DNA of 64,000 nt from Nitrospirota bacterium (lineage in GTDB: Bacteria > Nitrospirota > Thermodesulfovibrionia > Thermodesulfovibrionales > UBA6898): the NCBI GenBank assembly GCA_016215155.1, contig JACRLQ010000052.1, positions 1-64,000 of the forward strand, given 5' to 3'. Of the stretch, positions 8,071-16,619 are shown in pieces. Positions within the stretch are counted from its first letter, which is position 1. Each line of letters begins with the position of its first letter. The notes under the pieces were generated by a model, which was not told the origin of the DNA, made no database searches, and was given only the letters and a program-made list of their open reading frames with translations. Both the position numbers and the translations under genes were made by a program.

Positions 8071-9467
8071 ACGTCGCCATTGTCGGCGCCGGGCCCGGAG
8101 GGTATATTGCCGCTATCAGGGCCGCCCAGCTTGGCGCCAGGGTCACCGTGGTCGAGGACCATGAAGTAGGGGGCACCTGTCTTAACCGGGGGTGCATACC
8201 GACCAAGACCATGATAGCGACAACAGAGCTGCTTGCCAGGTGCCGTGAGTTTGATAAATTTGGGATCACGCTTAACGGGGGCTTTTCGCCGGACCTTGGA
8301 AAGATCATCGAGAGAAAAAACAGGGTCGTAGGCACGATGGTGAAGGGGATCAGGGGGCTTTTCAAGAGCCGCGGAATAAGTATTATCGAGGGCAGGGGCG
8401 TGTTGGTCTCGCCTCGCGAGATCAGTGTCACCGGAGCGGAGGGAAAGGTCGCTTCACTCGGGGCCGACGCAATTATCATCGCCACGGGTTCAAGTCCGGC
8501 TGAGTTGCCCCAGCTCCCTTTTGACGGTAAAAGAATAATCTCATCAAAAGAGGCTCTGGAACTTACAGCGGCCCCGGGGAGCCTGATTATTTTGGGCGCG
8601 GGGGCGATCGGCTGTGAATTCGCGTGCATTTACCGGGAACTCGGCTCGGAAGTGACGATGGTCGAAATGGCGGACAGGGCCGTTGCCGCCGAGGACAGGG
8701 AGATATCCGCCCTACTGGAAAAAGAGCTCAGGAAAAAAAAGATCAGGCTTTTTACAAATACAAAGGTGGATAAGGTCGATCTCCTTAAAGAGGCCGTCAC
8801 GCTTACGCTGTCAGACGGCAGGGAACTTACCGCGGAAAAGGTCCTCGTTTCAGCCGGCAGGAGGCCGAACACCTATGGTATAGGCCTTGAGACGGCAGGT
8901 GTCGGAAAGGGCGACAGGGGAGAAATTCTGACCGATGAAAAAATGCGCACAAGTCTTCCGGGGGTTTATGCCGCGGGCGATGTTACCGGCGCAATGATGC
9001 TGGCCCATGTGGCCTCCGCGCAGGGGATTGTGGCGGCGGAAAATATTATGGGTATCGAATCCGTAATGCGCTATAATGCGGTGCCGTCGGCGATATTTAC
9101 GTCCCCGGAGATAGCCTCAGTCGGTCTGCGGGAGCATCAGGCAGTTGAAAAAGGCCTGAGCGTAAAGACAGGTCATTTCCAGTTCAGGACGCTCGGGAAG
9201 GCGCATGCGATCGGGGAGATATCGGGTTTTATAAAATTGGTCGCCGATGCGACCAGCGATGTCCTCCTCGGTGCGCATATAATAGGCCCCCATGCCTCGG
9301 ACCTTATACATGAGGCTGCGCTGGCTGTCAGAAAAGGGCTCACCTCTGAGGACATAGCAGGGACCATACACGCGCATCCTACCCTCGCAGAGGGGCTTAT
9401 GGAGGCCGCCATGGACGTTTTTGGCGAGGCCATCCATAACCCGGAAACTGAGGGGCGCCGGGCCTGA
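8067..9467 (+). CDS. lpdA: Dihydrolipoyl dehydrogenase
   Basis: A 466-residue flavoprotein disulfide reductase. It has the FAD-binding motif 'GAGPGG' (7-12), redox cysteines 38 and 43 in 'GGTCLNRGCIPTK', an NAD-binding 'ILGAGAIGCEFA' in the middle, and the C-terminal active-site His-Glu segment 'IHAHPTLAEGL'. It reoxidises dihydrolipoyl groups using NAD. The start is a GTG at 8067 overlapping the gcvH stop as GTGA, indicating translational coupling, and GcvH is its likely partner. Confidence 0.95.
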   Translation: MNVAIVGAGPGGYIAAIRAAQLGARVTVVEDHEVGGTCLNRGCIPTKTMIATTELLARCREFDKFGITLNGGFSPDLGKIIERKNRVVGTMVKGIRGLFKSRGISIIEGRGVLVSPREISVTGAEGKVASLGADAIIIATGSSPAELPQLPFDGKRIISSKEALELTAAPGSLIILGAGAIGCEFACIYRELGSEVTMVEMADRAVAAEDREISALLEKELRKKKIRLFTNTKVDKVDLLKEAVTLTLSDGRELTAEKVLVSAGRRPNTYGIGLETAGVGKGDRGEILTDEKMRTSLPGVYAAGDVTGAMMLAHVASAQGIVAAENIMGIESVMRYNAVPSAIFTSPEIASVGLREHQAVEKGLSVKTGHFQFRTLGKAHAIGEISGFIKLVADATSDVLLGAHIIGPHASDLIHEAALAVRKGLTSEDIAGTIHAHPTLAEGLMEAAMDVFGEAIHNPETEGRRA

Positions 9468-10858
9468 TGCTCGACAACCGGATGATCGAAAAAGAGCCTT
9501 CCAGTCAATGGGTGGAAATGTCGAGGACTGTGAACGGGCCTCTGTTTTCCGAACTTGATGTGCTCCTCCGCGCGCTCGACAGGTATTTTAATACCGATGA
9601 ACTTACATCTTCCCATCCCGACATCGCCACGAGGAATTTTTACGACGAGCTGACCATTATCCGTGACGGTATTATCCGTGTCCTGGGGATACTTGACGCC
9701 GTGATCCCCGAAAGGAAAAAAAACAGTTACTGGTTCCAGAAATTTGCCGAATCGAAGCTCCTTTCGACCCGGGACAGGGACGTCTTCAGGGAGAAGCTCT
9801 ACAGGCAGGACACACCTGAAAAGGGGCTCTATCTGCTTTATGATTCCTTTATTAACCTCAAAGGTGTGATCTCCGACATCACAAGGACCGGCACAATAGC
9901 CTATATCGGGTTCATGAATATCGGGCATATGATAGGCAAGGAGATACGTGAAAACAGGTACTTTAATCCCTTTTTAAAGGACCCCAATCCCGAGTTCGAT
10001 GTCATCAGCAATGCGGAGATATCAGAGATAGTAAAAAATCTGAAGGCCAGGGAGACCAGGAAGAACATATCGATTATCTTAATTTATCTGTTCCGTATAC
10101 TGCGGTTTCTGGGCTTCGTGGACATGGAATCACGACGGGCCGTGTCCCTTAATTCTTCTTTGCTGATCCTCATGCTCTTGAAGACCGAGATCGGCACCTT
10201 CCAGATTTTCTGCGGGGCGGTAATCAATAAAACAAAGGACCCTGAACTGCAGATGCTGCTGAAATCCCTGGCTTATCAGTTTACAATGGAGACCCGCAGG
10301 GTATATCTTCAGGAACTCCGTGACATCAACCGAAAAAAGGCGACGCCTGACTTCAGGGGCAAGCTGGAAAACAGTCATGGGATTCTTAAAAACCTGACCG
10401 AACAGAGCATTGTTCAGATCGCGGGTCATTTCAGGCCCGGCATCACGGGGGAGGAGCTGTTTCCGAGCTTCGTCACGCGGCAGCAACAGTCTCTCCGGCT
10501 CAGGGAAGACGTCTTCGTTTTTCATAAGCTGCTCGGTATTTTCGCCGCCAGGGCGTCAAAGGCGGAAACGCGTCTTGCCGTCTTCGGGTCTCTTAAAAAC
10601 TATATGACGTATTTCGAGAGTTTTACCTTCAGACTGCTTCGTCACGACGACTACGAGGAGTTCGAGATATTCTTCAGGTTCGTAAATTCGTTAAGACCTG
10701 AGTCCCTCAAGGGGGATGGGCTGAAAAAGTTGATCGAGAAGATCTCATATTTCAGGATATACCTGGAGACCACGCTGAGGCAGATCGAAAACAGGTCCGA
10801 GCTTGCCGGCAGGAAACTGGACGAGAGGGTGGAAAATCTCTTGAGACAGTATTTATAA
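9467..10858 (+). CDS. Conserved-looking protein of unknown function
   Basis: A 463-residue protein that I do not recognise. It is soluble, rich in predicted alpha helix and charged residues, and lacks a signal peptide. The only hydrophobic patch is 'ISIILIYLFRILRFLGF' near residue 205, probably an amphipathic helix. No catalytic motif or Cys cluster stands out. Its ATG overlaps the lpdA stop codon, so it is co-translated with gcvH-lpdA. A long intergenic repeat separates it from eno. The coupling suggests a link to the lipoyl genes, but nothing in the sequence states a function. Confidence 0.82.
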   Translation: MLDNRMIEKEPSSQWVEMSRTVNGPLFSELDVLLRALDRYFNTDELTSSHPDIATRNFYDELTIIRDGIIRVLGILDAVIPERKKNSYWFQKFAESKLLSTRDRDVFREKLYRQDTPEKGLYLLYDSFINLKGVISDITRTGTIAYIGFMNIGHMIGKEIRENRYFNPFLKDPNPEFDVISNAEISEIVKNLKARETRKNISIILIYLFRILRFLGFVDMESRRAVSLNSSLLILMLLKTEIGTFQIFCGAVINKTKDPELQMLLKSLAYQFTMETRRVYLQELRDINRKKATPDFRGKLENSHGILKNLTEQSIVQIAGHFRPGITGEELFPSFVTRQQQSLRLREDVFVFHKLLGIFAARASKAETRLAVFGSLKNYMTYFESFTFRLLRHDDYEEFEIFFRFVNSLRPESLKGDGLKKLIEKISYFRIYLETTLRQIENRSELAGRKLDERVENLLRQYL

Positions 10859-10899
10859 TTACATCAGTCCATAACAACGGATGTTTTTTGCGATAAGTC

Positions 10900-10975
10900 C
10901 GTCATTCCGGAGGTCTTAAGCCGGAATCCGGTGTTTTCAAAGTTTTCCGGATCCCGGACCAATTCCGGTATGACG
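10900..10975. repeat. Dispersed palindromic repeat (CGTCATTCCGG type)
   Basis: About 76 bp bounded by CGTCATTCCGG (10900-10910) and CCGGTATGACG (10965-10975), which are inverted with one mismatch. Internal CCGGAATCCGG and CCGGATCCCGG can pair as well. The form matches short non-coding palindromic elements scattered through many bacterial genomes. It fills most of the gap before eno. Only one copy is in the window. Confidence 0.6.
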
Positions 10976-11033
10976 ATAAAAACAATTTATACTACAGACA
11001 CTAGTCAAGTTTACTATATAACAGGAGGCGTTC

Positions 11034-12308
11034 ATGGGTGAGATTGTCGATGTCATTGCGCGTGAGGTTCTGGATTCAAGAGGCATGCCTACGGTCGAGG
11101 TGGATGTTTATCTCGAAAGCGGGGCGGTAGGCAGGGCCGCGGTCCCCTCCGGCGCGTCCACCGGCAAGAGGGAGGCCCTTGAACTGAGGGATGGAGGAAA
11201 GCGCTATCTGGGGAAGGGAGTACAGAAGGCCATAAAGAACATCTTTGAGGAGATTTCACCCAGGGTCCGCGGGATTGAATCGACGGAACAGGTCTTTCTC
11301 GATAACCTCATGATAGAGCTCGACGGCACCGAAAACAAAAGACGGCTCGGCGCCAACGCGATGCTTGGGGTCTCGATGGCGGTCTGCAGCGCGTCCGCGG
11401 TGGAGTCCGGCATGCCTCTCTACCGCTATATAGGCGGTCCGAACGCCAAGGTCCTGCCCGTGCCTCTTATGAATATCTTAAACGGCGGGGCCCACGCCGA
11501 CAACAACCTCGACATACAGGAATTCATGATAATGCCTGCCGGGCTCGCGGATTTTTCGTCCGCGCTGCGCGCCGGCGCCGAGATTTTTCATACGCTTAAA
11601 AAGATATTAAAGGGCAGAGGGCTAAATACCGCCGTCGGCGACGAGGGAGGTTTTGCTCCGGACTTAAAGAGCAATGAAGAAGCGATATCACTCATCATTT
11701 CAGCCGTCAAAGAAGCGGGGTATGTCCCTGGCAAGGACATATTCCTCGCGCTGGATGTGGCCGCCTCGGAATTTTTCGAGAAGGGGCATTATGTTTTTGA
11801 AGGCAGGAAGGCGTCCTCCGGAGATATGATAGATTACTACGGTTCCCTCATATCGAAGTATCCGGTCCTGTCGATCGAAGACGGCCTTTCCGAGGGTGAC
11901 TGGGCGGGTTGGGAGGATATGACCTCCAGACTCTCCGGGAAGGTCCAGCTTGTGGGAGACGATATATTCGTGACGAACACAAAGATATTTCAGAGGGGGA
12001 TATCAAAAGGGGTCGCCAACTCGATCCTTATCAAGCTTAATCAGATAGGCACCATGACGGAGACACTCGATGCCATCGAGATGGCAAAAACCGCGGGTTA
12101 TACGGCGGTGATATCTCACCGCTCAGGCGAAACTGAAGACACCACCATAGCCGACCTGGCCGTTGCCTGCAATACCGGATTTATAAAGACAGGCTCGCTT
12201 GCCAGGAGCGAGAGGATAGCAAAATACAACCGGCTCCTGGTCATCGAAGAGGAGCTGGCGGATTCCGCGGTGTACAGGGGCAGACAGGGCTTTTACAACC
12301 TCGGCTGA
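11034..12308 (+). CDS. eno: Enolase (phosphopyruvate hydratase)
   Basis: A 424-residue glycolytic enzyme that interconverts 2-phosphoglycerate and phosphoenolpyruvate. Landmarks are '[17 protein letters not shown]', '[10 protein letters not shown]', '[15 protein letters not shown]', '[14 protein letters not shown]', the signature '[10 protein letters not shown]' with the catalytic Lys, and '[18 protein letters not shown]'. AGGAGG precedes the ATG at 11034. It forms a co-translated unit with the ftsB-like gene (shared TGATG), a common arrangement in many bacteria. Confidence 0.98.
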   Translation: MGEIVDVIAREVLDSRGMPTVEVDVYLESGAVGRAAVPSGASTGKREALELRDGGKRYLGKGVQKAIKNIFEEISPRVRGIESTEQVFLDNLMIELDGTENKRRLGANAMLGVSMAVCSASAVESGMPLYRYIGGPNAKVLPVPLMNILNGGAHADNNLDIQEFMIMPAGLADFSSALRAGAEIFHTLKKILKGRGLNTAVGDEGGFAPDLKSNEEAISLIISAVKEAGYVPGKDIFLALDVAASEFFEKGHYVFEGRKASSGDMIDYYGSLISKYPVLSIEDGLSEGDWAGWEDMTSRLSGKVQLVGDDIFVTNTKIFQRGISKGVANSILIKLNQIGTMTETLDAIEMAKTAGYTAVISHRSGETEDTTIADLAVACNTGFIKTGSLARSERIAKYNRLLVIEEELADSAVYRGRQGFYNLG

Positions 12309-12628
12309 TGAGCAAATATCTCCTGAGGAAGCAGGTGGTCACGGAGGTCAAAAAAAGGAGGATCACCTTCATGACCTTTGTGCTGCTCAGTTTCATATAC
12401 CTTTCAATAAACCTCGTTTTCGGCGAGATGGGGCTTCTCAGGCACTTTGAACTCAACAAGACCCGGCGGAACCTCGAGAGGCAGCTGACCGACCTCAGCA
12501 GACAGAACGACGATATAAAAAATCAGATCAAACTCCTCAAGGAAGACCCTTTCTACCGCGAGAAACTCGCAAGGGAAGAGTTTGGACTGGCAAAGCCCGA
12601 CGAATATATCTTCCAGTATGACAGATAG
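12308..12628 (+). CDS. FtsB/DivIC-type septum formation initiator
   Basis: A 106-residue bitopic membrane protein: a basic N-terminus, one membrane helix (about residues 22-42) and a coiled coil (about 52-80, 'RNLERQLTDLSRQNDDIKNQI'). It ends in the family motif 'DPFYREKLAREEFGLAKPDE'. FtsB/DivIC bridges FtsL and FtsQ in the divisome. Its start overlaps the eno stop and its end overlaps the next gene, so all three are likely co-transcribed. Confidence 0.9.
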   Translation: MSKYLLRKQVVTEVKKRRITFMTFVLLSFIYLSINLVFGEMGLLRHFELNKTRRNLERQLTDLSRQNDDIKNQIKLLKEDPFYREKLAREEFGLAKPDEYIFQYDR

Positions 12629-14795
12629 ACCGCTTTATCTTGCCTTTATCTGGCATATGCATCAGCCGCTTTATAAGGACCCGTTTACTTCCGTTTACCG
12701 TCTCCCCTGGGTCAGACTGCACGGCACCAAGGACTACCTGGACATGGTCGAGGTGCTGCGGGAGTTTCCCGATATCAGGCAGAATTTCAATCTCGTTCCT
12801 TCCCTTCTGGAGCAGCTTGTAGATTATACCGACCACAACGCCCGGGACAAGTTCCTGGAGGTCAGCCTGCAAAGGGCCGCGGACCTTAATGATTCCGATA
12901 AAGTCTTTGTCCTCGAGAACTTCTTCCTTGCCAACTGGGAGAACATGATCAAACCCTTCCCCAGGTATTATGAGCTGCTCGTCAAGAGGGGGACGCATCT
13001 TGTCAAAGGCGATCTCGTAAGGACCATTAAATACTTCAGTGCCGATGATTTTCTTGATCTTCAGGTCTTTTTTAACCTCTGCTGGATAGACCCTCTGTTT
13101 CGTTTCGGCGATCCCTTTCTGAGGAACCTTGCCGAAAAAGGGCGGAATTTCACTGAAGATGAAAAGGCCGTCCTTTTACAGAAGCAGATGGATATTTTAA
13201 AAAAAATTATACCCGCTTACCGTGATATCGCCGCGACGGGCCGGATAGAACTCTCCTTCACGCCATTTTACCATCCGATCCTCCCCCTTATATGCGACAC
13301 CGAGATTTCCCGTGTCGCCATGCCCGGGGTCAGGCTCCCGCAGAAAAGATTTGTTCATCCGGAAGACGCCCGGAAGCAGATAGCTATGGGGGCAGAGTAT
13401 TTTGAGAGTGTCTTCAATTACAGACCGTTGGGGATGTGGCCGTCTGAGGGCTCGGTCAGTGAGGAAGTCCTGAGGATCGTTTCTCAAGAGGGGCTTAAGT
13501 GGGTCGCTACGGATGAAGGTGTGCTTTTTGGGTCTCTCGGCAGAAGGGGGCGTGACAACTCGGGCCACCTTTCCGACCCCTCAATCCTGTACCGTCCGCA
13601 TTCATATGAAGACGTATCGATTGTCTTCAGGGACCACCAGATCTCTGACCTCATAGGTTTTGTCTATTCCCAGTGGGACCCTCGGCATGCCGCCGAGGAC
13701 CTTATAAACAGGCTCTTGAATATCCGGAATTCACTTCCGTCCGACAGACCCCATCTTGTTTCCGTCATCCTCGACGGCGAGAACGCTTGGGAGCATTTCA
13801 AAAACGACGGACGTGATTTCTTCCTTTACCTCTATGAAGGCCTTTCCAAAGAAGACAGGATAAAGACGACTACGGTGTCAGATTTTATCTCTATGCACGG
13901 CAGCGGGGAAAGACTCGACCGCCTGCACCCCGGGTCATGGATCAATGCCAATTACGGAATATGGATAGGCCACGAAGAAGACAATCTGGCGTGGGACTAT
14001 CTTTCCGATACGCGCGAGAAACTGGTAGAATTTGAGGCCGAAAACCCCGGGGCCGACACGGAAAAAGCCTGGAAATCGCTTTACGCCGCCGAGGGGAGCG
14101 ACTGGAACTGGTGGTACGGAGACGAACATACGACGGAGACCCAGGAGGATTTCGATGAATTATTCAGGCTGAACCTCATGCAGGTCTTCAGGGAGATTGG
14201 GAAAGAAATACCGGCAAGATTATTCGTTCCGGTTCTTCGATATGACAGGGAAGTGTCCACGCCTCATATGATCAGGGGTTTCATCAACCCTAAAATTGAC
14301 GGTCTTGTCACCAGTTATTATGAATGGTACCAGGGCGCGGAACTCGATGTCAGCAAGTCAGGCGGAAGTATGCATAAGTCTGAGAGCCTTATTTCCGCGA
14401 TACATTTCGGCTTCAACCGGGAGGCCCTTTTTCTCAGGATAGACCCCAAGGATACTTTTGCCGATTTCGGCGAGGGAATCGATATTTCCATTATGACCTC
14501 AAGCCCGGCCGACATAAAGATATCCTGTATGCTTGATCATAAGGTCGGCAACGGTCGGGTGCATGAAAAGACAGCCGGACAATGGACCATTAAGGGTGAG
14601 ATTGCGGACGTTGCTCTGGCGGACATATTCGAACTTGCAGTGCCTTTTTCTGTCCTCGGCGCAAAGGAAAAAGACGAGATACACCTCTTTGTTTCCATCC
14701 GCAAAGGCGGGGAGGAGATTGAACGTTGCCCCTGGAGGGGGCATATATGTATAGTTGTGCCGACGGCCGATTTCGAGGCGATGATGTGGTACTAG
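12618..14795 (+). CDS. Glycoside hydrolase family 57 protein (alpha-amylase / glucanotransferase type)
   Basis: A 725-residue cytoplasmic protein (no signal peptide) starting 'MTDRPLYLAFIWHMHQPLY', the conserved first strand of GH57 with its His-X-His. Conserved region 3 is 'GMWPSEGSVSEE', with the predicted nucleophile Glu277. Asp386 in 'ILDGENAWEHF' is the likely acid/base. The C-terminal third (about 540-725) is a beta domain of the kind found in long GH57 enzymes. I chose ATG 12618 over the TTG at 12582 because it matches the family N-terminus. Members act on alpha-1,4-glucans, so glycogen turnover is plausible; the exact specificity cannot be read from the sequence. Confidence 0.9.
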   Translation: MTDRPLYLAFIWHMHQPLYKDPFTSVYRLPWVRLHGTKDYLDMVEVLREFPDIRQNFNLVPSLLEQLVDYTDHNARDKFLEVSLQRAADLNDSDKVFVLENFFLANWENMIKPFPRYYELLVKRGTHLVKGDLVRTIKYFSADDFLDLQVFFNLCWIDPLFRFGDPFLRNLAEKGRNFTEDEKAVLLQKQMDILKKIIPAYRDIAATGRIELSFTPFYHPILPLICDTEISRVAMPGVRLPQKRFVHPEDARKQIAMGAEYFESVFNYRPLGMWPSEGSVSEEVLRIVSQEGLKWVATDEGVLFGSLGRRGRDNSGHLSDPSILYRPHSYEDVSIVFRDHQISDLIGFVYSQWDPRHAAEDLINRLLNIRNSLPSDRPHLVSVILDGENAWEHFKNDGRDFFLYLYEGLSKEDRIKTTTVSDFISMHGSGERLDRLHPGSWINANYGIWIGHEEDNLAWDYLSDTREKLVEFEAENPGADTEKAWKSLYAAEGSDWNWWYGDEHTTETQEDFDELFRLNLMQVFREIGKEIPARLFVPVLRYDREVSTPHMIRGFINPKIDGLVTSYYEWYQGAELDVSKSGGSMHKSESLISAIHFGFNREALFLRIDPKDTFADFGEGIDISIMTSSPADIKISCMLDHKVGNGRVHEKTAGQWTIKGEIADVALADIFELAVPFSVLGAKEKDEIHLFVSIRKGGEEIERCPWRGHICIVVPTADFEAMMWY

Positions 14796-15958
14796 ATAAG
14801 GCGCATCTCAAGAGGTCCAGGCGGATTTTAAACGGTCATCTCTGGATCTTTTCGAACGAGATTGCAGAAAATCTGAAGAACTTTGTCCCCGGCTCGCAGG
14901 TACAGGTGTATGACCACAGAGGTACATTTCTAGGCCAGGGTTATATAAATCCTTCAAGTCTTATTTCCGTAAGGCTTCTTTCAAGAGACCGTGATCCCGT
15001 TGACCGTGAGTTTTTCAAAAAACGGATTCTAAGCGCGGTCCGCTTAAGGTCCGATCTCATCGGCGACAGGGACGCCTGCCGGATCATATTCAGCGAAGGT
15101 GATTATCTGCCGGGTCTGATTGTTGATAAATATGGAAGCTGCGTAGTTATTCAGTTTCTTACTGCCGGCATGGATGCGCTTAGGGAGACCATCGTTGGAC
15201 TGATAGACGAGGTCCTTCGACCCGAGACCATTGTCTTAAGAAACGACAGCAGGTCGAGGCTCCTTGAGGGCCTGCCGCTTTATAAAGAGACGGTCAAAGG
15301 CACGCTCGATGTCCTTCCTGTCATTAGGGATGATGGCATGATATTCGAGGTCGATCCTCTTGAGGGCCAAAAGACGGGGTTTTTCCTTGACCAGGTCGAA
15401 AACAGAAAGGCCTTTAAAAATATAGCCGGCCCGGGCAGAGGACTTGACCTGTTCTGTTATACAGGCGCCTGGTCATTGTCGCTTGCGTCCGGCGGCGCCA
15501 GGGTCACCGGCATTGATGTCTCCGAAAGGGCGGTCGATCAGGCCACGAAGAATGCCGAAAGGAATGCCCTTCAGGACAGGGCACAGTTCATAAAATATGA
15601 TGTCTTTGATTACCTCAAAAAAGAGGTCCATTCCGGGAAGGCCGACTACGATTTTATTGTATGTGACCCGCCGGCCTTCGTGAAAAGCGCGTCTAAGGTC
15701 CGGGAGGCCGTCCGGGCGTATACCGACCTTAATGCGGCCTGCATGCGGCTTATAAGGCCGGGAGGCCTTCTTTCTTCGTCTTCGTGTTCATATCACATGA
15801 AGAAGGAGATGTTTCTTGAGATGCTCCTTTCAGCAGCAAAGGATGCCGGCAGGAGTCTGAGACTCGTCGCCATGAGGTCCCAGGCGATGGACCATCCGGT
15901 GCTTCTTGCCATGCCCGAGACGGAATATCTCAAGTGTGCCTTTTTAGTGGTGGATTAA
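14747..15958 (+). CDS. Class I SAM-dependent rRNA methyltransferase, RlmI-like
   Basis: A 403-residue protein with an N-terminal PUA-type RNA-binding domain ('RSRRILNGHLWIFSNEI', 'GTFLGQGYINPSSLISVRLLSR'), an EEHEE-like middle part, and a Rossmann methyltransferase domain with motif I 'DLFCYTGAWSLSLASGGA' and catalytic motif IV 'VCDPPAFVKS'. This matches RlmI/YccW, which makes m5C1962 in 23S rRNA. ATG 14747 is preceded by GGAGGGGG (14734-14741) and overlaps the end of the GH57 gene. Confidence 0.92.
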   Translation: MYSCADGRFRGDDVVLDKAHLKRSRRILNGHLWIFSNEIAENLKNFVPGSQVQVYDHRGTFLGQGYINPSSLISVRLLSRDRDPVDREFFKKRILSAVRLRSDLIGDRDACRIIFSEGDYLPGLIVDKYGSCVVIQFLTAGMDALRETIVGLIDEVLRPETIVLRNDSRSRLLEGLPLYKETVKGTLDVLPVIRDDGMIFEVDPLEGQKTGFFLDQVENRKAFKNIAGPGRGLDLFCYTGAWSLSLASGGARVTGIDVSERAVDQATKNAERNALQDRAQFIKYDVFDYLKKEVHSGKADYDFIVCDPPAFVKSASKVREAVRAYTDLNAACMRLIRPGGLLSSSSCSYHMKKEMFLEMLLSAAKDAGRSLRLVAMRSQAMDHPVLLAMPETEYLKCAFLVVD

Positions 15959-15968
15959 TCCGGGGATT

Positions 15969-16006
15969 CCCTCTCCATCATGGAGAGGGGTAGGGTGAGG
16001 GTTTTT
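15969..16006. repeat. Dispersed repeat with 10-bp palindrome, possible terminator
   Basis: CCCTCTCCAT (15969-15978) and ATGGAGAGGG (15980-15989) form a perfect stem around one base. A G-rich tail (TAGGGTGAGGG) and six T residues (16001-16006) follow. The sequence is a cousin of the element inserted in the molybdopterin gene at about 17229-17325. It may also act as a weak terminator for the methyltransferase gene. Confidence 0.6.
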
Positions 16007-16028
16007 TCTCGTATTGAAGGTAAATGAA

Positions 16029-16586
16029 ATGTCAAAAAGAAATATAAAATATCTTGTCATAACAATACTGTCCGTATTCTCCCTGCTCTATGGCCTGTTT
16101 TCTCAGTCCGGCACTGAGGGTGGAAAAAAAGCAGAGTCCCAGCGGAAGGGGCTTATTAGGGTGGAAAAGGTATCGGATGGCGATACAATCAGTGTTGTTC
16201 TTGGTGGCAGGAGTGAAAACGTCAGATTCATTGGTATCGATGCCCCCGAACTCGGACAGAGGCCGTGGGGAAAAAAAGCGGTGGAACATCTGAGGGAGAT
16301 AATAAGAGGCTCATCCGGGAACGTTGTCCTTGAATACGATATAGTAAGCAGGGACAAGTACGGGCGTCTCCTCGCTTATGTGAGGACTCCTGACGGAAGA
16401 CTCATAAACGAACTGATGGTAAGGGACGGCTACGCTGTACTGTTTACTTTTCCTCCGAATGTGAGATATTCGGACCTGTTTTCAAAGGCCCAGAAAGAGG
16501 CGAGGGAGAAGAAACTGGGCATCTGGGGAAAAAACGGCCTGAGCCAGTCGCCGGGCGATTATCGTAAAAAGCATCCGAGGCAGTAA
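16029..16586 (+). CDS. Secreted thermonuclease-like protein (SNase fold)
   Basis: A 185-residue protein with an N-terminal membrane segment or signal peptide ('YLVITILSVFSLLYGLF') and a staphylococcal nuclease domain: 'VSDGDTISVVLGG', 'VRFIGIDAPELGQRPWG' and 'DKYGRLLAYVRTPDGRLIN'. The Arg of 'RFIGIDAPE', the Glu of the same motif and the Arg of 'YGRLL' correspond to the catalytic triad. It probably degrades extracellular or periplasmic nucleic acid. I chose ATG 16029 because GAAGG at 16016-16020 is well placed; a TTG at 16014 is also in frame. Confidence 0.9.
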   Translation: MSKRNIKYLVITILSVFSLLYGLFSQSGTEGGKKAESQRKGLIRVEKVSDGDTISVVLGGRSENVRFIGIDAPELGQRPWGKKAVEHLREIIRGSSGNVVLEYDIVSRDKYGRLLAYVRTPDGRLINELMVRDGYAVLFTFPPNVRYSDLFSKAQKEAREKKLGIWGKNGLSQSPGDYRKKHPRQ

Positions 16587-16619
16587 TTGAGATATTCATG
16601 ATGTGATAACGGGTTGCAG

